Positions 1 through 6,131 of a stretch of DNA of 6,131 nt are shown piece by piece. The stretch's first letter is position 1, and every line of letters starts with the position of its first letter. Under the pieces are notes generated by a model. That model saw only the letters and a list, made by a program, of their open reading frames with translations. It had not been told where the DNA came from and did no database searches. Position numbers and translations under genes: made by a program. Source of the stretch: Bacteroidota bacterium (GTDB taxonomy: Bacteria; Bacteroidota; Bacteroidia; Chitinophagales; Chitinophagaceae); contig JAFAGE010000107.1 in the NCBI GenBank assembly GCA_023423015.1, positions 1-6,131 on the forward strand. The letters run 5' to 3'.

Positions 1-258
1 CACCATGGCATCGTATGCAAAAAACATATCCGGTATCGCTCTATAAATCCATCTTTGTTTCGGCTGGTACTAATATTTGAAGGAAAGATTTCTCCCCATA
101 TGCACAATAATGAACTGAAAACTCCAGGGGTGGCCTGCAGATATCACCGCCTGTTAGCGTGCATGATTCTTCCGCAGACCGCAGGTTAAAATATCCGAGT
201 GTAGCCGAAATACCATTCCTACATGGTAAATCATTTGTATATTCATACCCCTTCCTGA
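1..258. other. Upstream non-coding region, probable operon leader
   Basis: No convincing gene is visible here. Plus-strand frames are stopped at 44-46 (TAA), 78-80 (TGA), 187-189 (TAA) and 202-204 (TAG), and the short peptides they encode look like no family I recognise. A minus-strand frame is open across most of the region, but it starts inside the next gene and has no recognisable protein character. Because the downstream operon begins at 259, its promoter should lie here. TTTG-containing matches to the Bacteroidota -7 consensus (TAnnTTTG) occur at 50-57, 72-79 and 230-237. None is complete and none has a -33 TTTG at the usual spacing, so no promoter is called. A 7-base tandem repeat (CCGCAGA/CCGCAGG, 172-185) and an imperfect dyad (GGAAAGATTTCTCC, about 83-96) are present but too short to interpret. 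The left edge could include the last codons of a neighbouring gene. Confidence 0.5.
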
Positions 259-978
259 ATGATGAAACGTTATGTGACCAAACTACCTGTCCTGCTCCTG
301 TTCCTGCTATTTGTAATTCCCGCATCTTACGCTCAGCAATTTGCAAATACCGGTAGCGGATCTGCATATCCAAATACGATAGAACAGGAACCTATTTATC
401 GCGGCGCCGAATACAGGCTATTCCCATTTACCACCGTAAAAGGAATTCCCTGGTTTGCTGGCGACACACTCTCAAATGGCAAGGTCACCTATTACGGACG
501 CAGGTACGACAACGTACCCCTGATGTACGACCAGACATCAGACGAACTGATTACAGTAGACCTGTCCGGCAACATGATGATCAGGATGTATAGTCCAAAA
601 GTGGACTCTTTCTTCATCCACGATTCTCATTTCGTGTTCATAAGCGACACTGCAAACGCACTAAGAAATGGTTTCTGGGAGGTTCTGAATGGCGGAAAAA
701 CAAAACTCCTCAAACGGGAAGTAAAAACAATACGCAACCGGATCATTGACAGCAAGATTGCGAGAGTGATTCAGTCGCAGATTTTTTATCGGCTGGGCGA
801 TTCCGGTGCCTGGCATGAAGTGTCGGGTAAAGAAGATATTCTGAACGTATTCTCTAACAAAAAAGAGCCTGTCCAGGCATTTATGAAAAGCAATCGTAAG
901 CGGTTCAGGAAAGCAGGATTCGAAACCATGCTGAAAGAAACAGCGGCATTCTATAATGAATTACAAGGCCGCCAATGA
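259..978 (+). CDS. Secreted/periplasmic protein of unknown function, first gene of the receptor operon
   Basis: A 239-residue protein with an N-terminal Sec signal peptide: basic start (MMKRYVTK), a hydrophobic core at about residues 9-22, and a likely signal peptidase I site after SYA (residue 25). The mature part is soluble and rich in aromatic and basic residues. Its most distinctive stretch is YYGRRYDNVPLMYDQ (78-92) followed by TSDELI (93-98), which resembles a motif I associate with uncharacterised Bacteroidota proteins encoded beside TonB-dependent receptors. The C-terminus is a basic, probably helical tail (about 201-236, with KSNRKRFRKAGFE) that also looks family-typical. No catalytic motif or transmembrane segment after the signal is visible, so no function is assigned. 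An in-frame TGA at 256-258 fixes the start at ATG 259 or the adjacent ATG 262; neither has a Shine-Dalgarno site. The stop overlaps the receptor start by four bases (ATGA), which implies co-translation and an envelope role linked to the receptor. Confidence 0.88.
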   Translation: MMKRYVTKLPVLLLFLLFVIPASYAQQFANTGSGSAYPNTIEQEPIYRGAEYRLFPFTTVKGIPWFAGDTLSNGKVTYYGRRYDNVPLMYDQTSDELITVDLSGNMMIRMYSPKVDSFFIHDSHFVFISDTANALRNGFWEVLNGGKTKLLKREVKTIRNRIIDSKIARVIQSQIFYRLGDSGAWHEVSGKEDILNVFSNKKEPVQAFMKSNRKRFRKAGFETMLKETAAFYNELQGRQ

Positions 979-3704
979 GAGTTTTTGCTGCCATAACTCT
1001 TTTTCAGCTCGCCGTCTTCTTTGCTTCAGCGCAAACGGGTATTCCGCGTGTCACTGTTGACCTTAAAAATGCATCCGTTGCCCAATTAGCAGAAGAACTC
1101 GAAAAACAAACAGGCCTTCAATTTTTCTACGATGTAAAACAATTCGATTCGATTTCATTTACCATCTCGGGAAACGAAATTCCAATTGATCAATTCCTCG
1201 AACGCGCCTTCGCAAACAGCGACTACCGCTTTGTGGTTTATAAATCGAAGTTTGTGGTGCTTACACGAGGCAAACAGATATACCCCACCGCGAGGGCAAT
1301 GAGTGGGAAAGAGGCCAGCGATGAAGATGAACAACAGAAAGACACAGTACAACTCGCTTCGAACGACAATAAACTTTATGTTATTGGAATAGCGGGTCCG
1401 GCCGCTGCAGGGAAAACGTACACACTTGCGGGTTATGTTCGCGATGAGAAAACAGGAGAGCCCATAGTTGGAGCATCGGTGCAGATAAGCAAACCCCTTC
1501 GACGTGTTGTTACCGACGATTTCGGTTTCTACTCGATTGATGTTCCTTCGGGCCGGCATGTGTTCAAGATCGAGAGCATGGGCATGCGCGACCGCTTCAT
1601 CAGCGTGGCAGTGTATGATAATGGGAAAATGGACTTCGAATTGAAGGGACATATCACCACTTTGAAAAACGTTGTGATTTCACGCGAAAAGGTGAGCAAC
1701 CTGAAGAGCGCACAAATGGGCGCACAGCGCATCGATTTCAAAACTATCAAGCAGGTTCCGGTGGTTTTTGGCGAAGCCGATGTGTTGAAGGTAATTACCA
1801 CCCTGCCCGGAGTAAAAACAGTTGGCGAAGCAAGCACGGGATTGAATGTACGCGGTGGTTCGGCAGACCAGAACCTTCTGCTTTTTAACGATGCCACTAT
1901 TTACAATGCTTCGCATTTCTTCGGCATGTTCTCTACTTTTAATCCAGATATTGTAAAAGATGTTGTGCTATATAAAAGCAGCATGCCGGCAAAATACGGG
2001 GGCAGATTATCGTCGGTAGTAGACATCAGCAGCAAGGAAGGGAACAAGAAGCAACTTTCAGGCAGTGCAGGCATTGGATTGTTAACCGGAAGAATAATGC
2101 TTGAAGGTCCACTGGTGAAGGAGAAATCATCTTTCATGGTTGCTGCGAGAACCACATATGCCAAATGGCTGATCGACCGTTTGCCGGAAGAATACAGGAA
2201 CAGTAAGGCTTCGTTCTACGACCTTAATGCTTTGCTATCGCACAAGCTGAATAAGAATAACGACATCTATTTTACTGCATACGCCAGTTCAGATAAATTC
2301 AACCTGAATAGTGATACCGCTTACGGCTACCGCAACCTGAATTTCTCGCTCAAATGGAAACATGTGTTCAACAATAAGCTGAACATGGTGATCACAGGAG
2401 GCTCCGACAATTACGAATACGAGGTGAACAGCCTGAGAAACCCGGTTAATGCTTACAGGCTCAGGTTCGACATACAGCAATACTATTTCAAAACACATTT
2501 TACACGCTATGTTAATTCCAGCCACACGCTCGACTTTGGCGTAAACGGAATTTCGTACCTGTTGAATCCCGGAGTGTACGAACCTGGTACAGCTGAATCG
2601 CTGGTATCATACGACAAGTTGCAGAATGAACGCGGCATTGAAGCAGCTGTTTATGCCAATGAAAACTGGACGATCAGCGATGGAACTTCGCTCGAAGCAG
2701 GAATACGCTATTCAGTATTCAACGTAATGGGACCGCGCGACATAAACAACTACGCAAAGGACCTTCCCCGAAGCGACGATAATATTACCGGTACCGTATC
2801 TTACGGAAACGGCAAAGTGATTAAGACATATGGAGGACCGGAATATCGTTTATCGCTCAGGCAGTCGGTTGGCTTGAATTCATCAATCAAATTAAGCTTC
2901 AACTCACAAAGGCAATACATACACATGTTGTCGAACACGGCAGCAATGGCGCCGACAGATACGTGGAAACTGAGCGATCCAAATGTGAAACCCCAGGAAG
3001 GCCAGCAGTACTCAATTGGTTATTACACCAACCTGAAATCGAATACCATCGAAATTTCGCTGGAAGGATATTACAAAAAAATTAAAAACTACCTCGATTA
3101 TAAAAGCGGGGCAAACCTGACGATGAATCACACCATAGAAACAGATGTGATTAATACGAAAGGGAAAGCATATGGGGCTGAATTTCTTATTAAAAAATCG
3201 ACCGGCAAACTCAACGGATGGTTCAGCTACACGTACTCGAGAATCCTGCTGCAGCAGAATGACCCCATAGCTGGTGAACTCATAAATGAAGGAAAGGAAT
3301 ACCCTGCGAACTACGACAAGCCGCACGATTTTACGCTTATTGCCAACTATCGCGTAAATCACAGGTTCAGTGTATCGCTCACCAGCACGTACAGCACTGG
3401 TCGCCCGATCACCTTGCCGGTAGCACGTTTTTATTATTCGGGTTCTTACCGCACATTATATGGGCCGCGAAATGCACATCGTATTCCGGATTACTTCCGT
3501 ACCGACTTCTCCATGAATATTGAAGGCAACCATAAAGTGAAGCAGAAAACGCATAATTCCTGGACGTTTGGCGTGTACAACGTAACCGGCCGCAAAAATC
3601 CCTTCTCCGTGTATTATGTATCCGAAAACGGCGCCATCAACGGATATAAACTTTCGATATTCGGGAGCGCCATTCCTTTTGTTTCATTCAATATCCGTTT
3701 CTGA
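975..3704 (+). CDS. TonB-dependent outer-membrane receptor with STN and carboxypeptidase-regulatory-like domains
   Basis: A 909-residue outer-membrane receptor, within the usual length for this architecture. The signal peptide covers residues 1-19 (cleavage ASA|Q). An STN domain follows at about 25-98 (VTVDLKNASVAQLAEELEKQ, then TGLQFFYD), a domain that in transducing receptors contacts an anti-sigma factor in the periplasm. After a polar, acidic linker (about 101-147) comes a carboxypeptidase-regulatory-like beta sandwich at about 149-228 (LAGYVRDEKTGEPIVGASV and DDFGFYSIDVPSG). A TonB-box-like segment LKNVVIS lies at 230-236, and a plug at about 245-355 (LPGV, LNVRGGSADQNLLLFNDA, YGGRLSSVVDI). 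Residues from about 360 to the end form the predicted barrel, which finishes in PFVSFNIRF with the terminal Phe typical of outer-membrane barrels. The protein is expected to import a substrate too large for porins, driven by TonB-ExbBD; the ligand is unknown. A weak AAGG lies seven bases before the start, and the ATGA overlap with the preceding gene supports coupled translation. No frameshift or missing core motif was seen. Confidence 0.96.
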   Translation: MRVFAAITLFQLAVFFASAQTGIPRVTVDLKNASVAQLAEELEKQTGLQFFYDVKQFDSISFTISGNEIPIDQFLERAFANSDYRFVVYKSKFVVLTRGKQIYPTARAMSGKEASDEDEQQKDTVQLASNDNKLYVIGIAGPAAAGKTYTLAGYVRDEKTGEPIVGASVQISKPLRRVVTDDFGFYSIDVPSGRHVFKIESMGMRDRFISVAVYDNGKMDFELKGHITTLKNVVISREKVSNLKSAQMGAQRIDFKTIKQVPVVFGEADVLKVITTLPGVKTVGEASTGLNVRGGSADQNLLLFNDATIYNASHFFGMFSTFNPDIVKDVVLYKSSMPAKYGGRLSSVVDISSKEGNKKQLSGSAGIGLLTGRIMLEGPLVKEKSSFMVAARTTYAKWLIDRLPEEYRNSKASFYDLNALLSHKLNKNNDIYFTAYASSDKFNLNSDTAYGYRNLNFSLKWKHVFNNKLNMVITGGSDNYEYEVNSLRNPVNAYRLRFDIQQYYFKTHFTRYVNSSHTLDFGVNGISYLLNPGVYEPGTAESLVSYDKLQNERGIEAAVYANENWTISDGTSLEAGIRYSVFNVMGPRDINNYAKDLPRSDDNITGTVSYGNGKVIKTYGGPEYRLSLRQSVGLNSSIKLSFNSQRQYIHMLSNTAAMAPTDTWKLSDPNVKPQEGQQYSIGYYTNLKSNTIEISLEGYYKKIKNYLDYKSGANLTMNHTIETDVINTKGKAYGAEFLIKKSTGKLNGWFSYTYSRILLQQNDPIAGELINEGKEYPANYDKPHDFTLIANYRVNHRFSVSLTSTYSTGRPITLPVARFYYSGSYRTLYGPRNAHRIPDYFRTDFSMNIEGNHKVKQKTHNSWTFGVYNVTGRKNPFSVYYVSENGAINGYKLSIFGSAIPFVSFNIRF

Positions 3705-5353
3705 TGTGGCTGAAGTCGACAATATTGTTTCTCGTTTTGATGGCTTATAGCACACTGCATGCGCAGGTAAGCGAGAAAATACTATTGGAAACAGACAAGC
3801 AATGGTACTATCCGGGAGAACCAATTTGGTTTGGTCTCAACGTGCTGGATGCGTGCAACGGCCACCTTTCTTCTTCCAGTAAAGTTGCCTATGTGGAACT
3901 GGTGGATAGCGAAAACAAACCGGTGTATCAAACCAGTGTGTCGCTACATGATGCACATGGAGATGGATCCCTCGCTATCAGCGATGCCATAAGCACCGGA
4001 ACCTATCACCTGGTTGCATACACGAACTGGATGAAAAATTTCGGAGCGTCGGTGTATGCACATAGGCTGGTACAGATTGTGAACCCGGTTAAGCCAGGCC
4101 GGGTAGCGAAAACAGCAGAAGCTGCAGCAACAAAGAGTGATTTTGATGTAGGAATTCAGATTCCACAAACTGTTTATAACACGCGCGACCGCATCCCGAT
4201 CAGTATTTCAACGGATAAAGGATATCGCGTTTCTGTATCGGTGTTCCGTGTTGATGATTTACAAACCAACAACAATATTGGATTTGGCTCGTCTGATGCA
4301 GATCCCTGCGGTTTGCCTGCTAAGCAGAATGTAAAATCACTGATGGAGAACCGCGGGCATATCGTGAAGGCCCGCGTAACAGACAAAAGATCGCAGCAGC
4401 CTGTTAGCGGCATCCGAACCTATTTATCGGTAGTGCAAACACCTAACAAGATTTATGTGGCTACCAGCGACTCTACGGGCAATGTTTACTTTGAGGTAGA
4501 TGAGCTATCTGGAAGAGGCGAGCTCGTAATGCAGACAAACCGGAGCGCTGACAGCAATTATGTTGTGGAGGTGATACAGCCATATGTAAACGAAAAACCT
4601 ACTACAACCCTCGCAGCCACAACCGATGTGCTAACCGGGGCATCATCTGCAATAGACGACGCTTTGTTTAGCGCCCAGGTTCAAAAGATCTTTCATGCAC
4701 CAGCTCCGGCTTCGAAAATGAAAGAGGCAGACACGCAGCCATTCTATGGTAAGCCAGATGCATTTTACCTGATGAGCGACTATCAACATTTCAGTACCGT
4801 AGAAGAAATACTTCGCGAATATGTTACAACAGTTGGAGTTCAGCGCCGGAGAGGTAAACTGCAGCCGATTGTATACGATATATTGTCGGGCAATAGACCG
4901 TTTAACGATCCGCCGCTGATATTGATTAACGGAGTTCCGGAATTCGATCATTCCCATTTTATGGAGATGAACACCGACGAGTTTGAAAGTATCGCGGTTA
5001 TGGCTCACAAATACGTAATCGGCCACCAGGTATTTCACGGAATTATTGATGTGAAGCTGAACGTGCCGCTGAGAAATTTTGGCCGGAATGTGACCGTCGC
5101 GGATTACAGTGGGCCGGCCATCAACGCCGAATTCAATTTTCCAGTTTACGATAACGAAGCTGCACGCAACAGTAAAATACCAGATTTCAGAAATGTGCTT
5201 TACTGGCGTTCGTCCTTACCGGTAAATAGACAGGGAAAAAGCTTTGTTCAGTTTTATGCTTCGGACCTCGAAGGAGAATACGCCATTGTAGTACGCGCTG
5301 TTTCTGCCGATGGCAAAGTAGGTTATGCAACAACAAAAATTCAGATCAGGTAA
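3704..5353 (+). CDS. Secreted MG2-like protein with a barrel-less plug-like module
   Basis: A 549-residue exported protein with a signal peptide at residues 1-20 (cleavage LHA|Q). Residues about 22-127 resemble a macroglobulin-type MG2 beta domain: ETDKQWYYPGEPIWF, then VAYVELVDSENKPVYQ and the closing STGTYHLVAYTNWMKNFG. A second beta region at about 216-280 begins ENRGHIVKARVTDK and looks carboxypeptidase-regulatory-like. After a low-complexity linker rich in Thr, Ala and Pro (about 298-347), residues about 350-450 resemble the plug of a TonB receptor (FSTVEEILREYV, PPLILINGVPEF, DEFESIAVM, FHGIIDV), but no barrel follows. The C-terminal beta domain (about 493-549: PDFRNVLYWRSSLPVN, FVQFYASDLEGEYAIVV, ADGKVGY) is typical of Bacteroidota MG2 proteins, which are often longer than this (roughly 700-900 residues, from memory). 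No thioester motif or protease site is seen. The start shares one base with the receptor stop (TGATG), and the next gene begins two bases after its stop. An accessory role at the outer membrane is inferred. Confidence 0.92.
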   Translation: MWLKSTILFLVLMAYSTLHAQVSEKILLETDKQWYYPGEPIWFGLNVLDACNGHLSSSSKVAYVELVDSENKPVYQTSVSLHDAHGDGSLAISDAISTGTYHLVAYTNWMKNFGASVYAHRLVQIVNPVKPGRVAKTAEAAATKSDFDVGIQIPQTVYNTRDRIPISISTDKGYRVSVSVFRVDDLQTNNNIGFGSSDADPCGLPAKQNVKSLMENRGHIVKARVTDKRSQQPVSGIRTYLSVVQTPNKIYVATSDSTGNVYFEVDELSGRGELVMQTNRSADSNYVVEVIQPYVNEKPTTTLAATTDVLTGASSAIDDALFSAQVQKIFHAPAPASKMKEADTQPFYGKPDAFYLMSDYQHFSTVEEILREYVTTVGVQRRRGKLQPIVYDILSGNRPFNDPPLILINGVPEFDHSHFMEMNTDEFESIAVMAHKYVIGHQVFHGIIDVKLNVPLRNFGRNVTVADYSGPAINAEFNFPVYDNEAARNSKIPDFRNVLYWRSSLPVNRQGKSFVQFYASDLEGEYAIVVRAVSADGKVGYATTKIQIR

Positions 5354-5355
5354 TC

Positions 5356-6131
5356 ATGCGTTTAATTGTAGTAATAGCTATATTATTCCTGTTTAATTCG
5401 GCCTGTCGCGAACGGTATGGTTTACCATTGGAATCGTCGAGAGAAAACCTGCTGGTTGTGGAAGGAAATTTTCTTAATGGCGACAGCACAGTGATCCGCC
5501 TTAGCCGTACATCACCCATTGGCGAAAGGAAGCTTGTTCCCGAATCCGCTGCCAGCCTGCAAATAGAAGGAGAAGACAACAGCGTTTATCCCTTGTTTGA
5601 AACTGAAGAAGGAGTGTATAAAAGTGATGCACTGGTTTTAAACACCAACACCAGGTATCGTCTTCTCATTTCAGCAGCAGGAAAACAATACCAGTCTGTG
5701 TGGAATGAAGTGCTGTCTACTCCCGACATCGATAGCCTGATATGGAAAAGGGAGAATGGAGTGGAAATACTTGTGTCGTCGAAAGGCAGTGCCGAGGATA
5801 CCCGTTATTACAAGTGGGACTATGATGAGGTATGGGAATTTCACGCCGACTACCCTACGTATGTCTATTTCACTTATGTAGTAAGCCCAACCGGGGTGCC
5901 CCGCCCGGAATGCATAGACGTGACGCGTGATGGAATAACTTACAGAAGCTGTATAGAGCGCTACGACCACCCGGAAGGGACTAAATTCAACGACTCGATG
6001 TACTACTGCTGGAAGTATGTCACTTCATCAAACATCAACATCGGATCTACTGCAGCATTAAACGACAACGTTGTTTTATCTACTGTTCGCAAAATTGAAG
6101 AAGACTCCTGGGAACTCAGCTACCTGTATAG
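5356..6131 (+). CDS. DUF4249-type outer-membrane lipoprotein (3' end beyond window)
   Basis: A reading frame open from ATG 5356 to the window edge, giving 258 codons plus two bases with no stop. The N-terminus is a lipoprotein signal: MRLIVVIAILFLFNSAC, with a lipobox-like NSAC and lipidation expected at Cys17. Residues after Cys17 (R-E-R-Y) do not match a clear acidic surface-export signal, so which membrane face it occupies is undecided. The body fits DUF4249: an N-terminal beta domain with NLLVVEGNFLNGD (about 31-43), NTNTRYRLLIS (about 96-106), then RYYKWDYDEVWEF (150-162) and YYCWKYVTSSNINIGST (216-232). DUF4249 proteins are typically about 330-420 residues (from memory), so roughly a quarter or more is missing on the right. 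Three cysteines (186, 199, 218) lie in the last third. Genes of this family commonly follow TonB-dependent receptors, and by analogy with SusD it may help capture the ligand; that role is inference. It starts two bases after the preceding stop, with a weak AGG five bases upstream. Confidence 0.92.
   Translation, partial: MRLIVVIAILFLFNSACRERYGLPLESSRENLLVVEGNFLNGDSTVIRLSRTSPIGERKLVPESAASLQIEGEDNSVYPLFETEEGVYKSDALVLNTNTRYRLLISAAGKQYQSVWNEVLSTPDIDSLIWKRENGVEILVSSKGSAEDTRYYKWDYDEVWEFHADYPTYVYFTYVVSPTGVPRPECIDVTRDGITYRSCIERYDHPEGTKFNDSMYYCWKYVTSSNINIGSTAALNDNVVLSTVRKIEEDSWELSYLY

Noticed and set aside
54..79. TTTG (54-57) and AATATTTG (72-79) as a Bacteroidota -33/-7 promoter pair
   Set aside because: The gap of about 14 bases is shorter than the usual 19-21, and the -7 element lacks its first T, so the match is at chance level in AT-rich sequence.
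1..80. Possible C-terminal ends of an upstream gene in frames ending at 44-46 or 78-80
   Set aside because: The fragments (14-26 residues) are too short to recognise, so no partial gene is called.
159..356. Plus-strand open frame of 65 codons overlapping the first gene
   Set aside because: It overlaps the convincing start and signal peptide at 259 in another frame, and its product has no protein-like pattern.
41..373. Minus-strand open frame of 110 codons across the leader
   Set aside because: Its start lies inside the signal-peptide-bearing gene at 259-978. The peptide has no recognisable domain and no ribosome site was seen.
1395..1418. Perfect Walker A pattern GPAAAGKT (receptor residues 141-148), preceded by hydrophobic YVIGIA
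   Set aside because: It lies in the linker just before the carboxypeptidase-like domain of an exported receptor, where there is no ATP and no Walker B or NTPase fold. It is best read as a chance match in a variable linker.
1155..1652. Minus-strand open frame of 165 codons inside the receptor gene
   Set aside because: It is antisense to the STN and carboxypeptidase-like domains, whose sequence is clearly under protein-level constraint. The antisense peptide is not recognisable.
4643..5038. Minus-strand open frame of 131 codons inside the MG2-like gene
   Set aside because: It is antisense to the plug-like module. Its composition looks random and there is no start context.

Overview
The window looks like part of a chromosome from the phylum Bacteroidota, possibly Chitinophagaceae or a relative (order-level placement is a guess). 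The reasons are: signal peptides ending in A-Q, no Shine-Dalgarno sites of the usual strength, an STN + carboxypeptidase-regulatory-like + plug + barrel TonB-dependent receptor, and a DUF4249-type lipoprotein. All these are characteristic of that phylum's outer-membrane uptake loci.

Layout: positions 1-258 hold no convincing gene and probably form the leader or intergenic region. From 259 to the right edge there is one run of four plus-strand genes with essentially no spacing. They are a secreted or periplasmic protein of unknown function (259-978), a TonB-dependent outer-membrane receptor (975-3704), a secreted MG2-like protein carrying a barrel-less plug-like module (3704-5353), and a DUF4249-type lipoprotein cut by the window edge (5356-6131). 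The junctions are ATGA (4-base overlap), TGATG (1-base overlap) and a 2-base gap, so the four are very probably co-transcribed and translationally coupled.

How they may work together: all four products carry export signals. The receptor should form an energised outer-membrane pore. The DUF4249 lipoprotein sits where a SusD-like partner would sit in a glycan locus and may be its accessory or substrate-capture partner. The MG2/plug-like protein and the first protein would be envelope accessory factors. The STN domain at the receptor's N-terminus suggests a possible signalling role through a sigma/anti-sigma pair, but no such pair lies in the window. The substrate cannot be read from the sequence. 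The gene families are recognisable and this kind of cluster recurs in Bacteroidota; what is undescribed is its function. I saw no RNA gene, CRISPR array, mobile element or convincing terminator.
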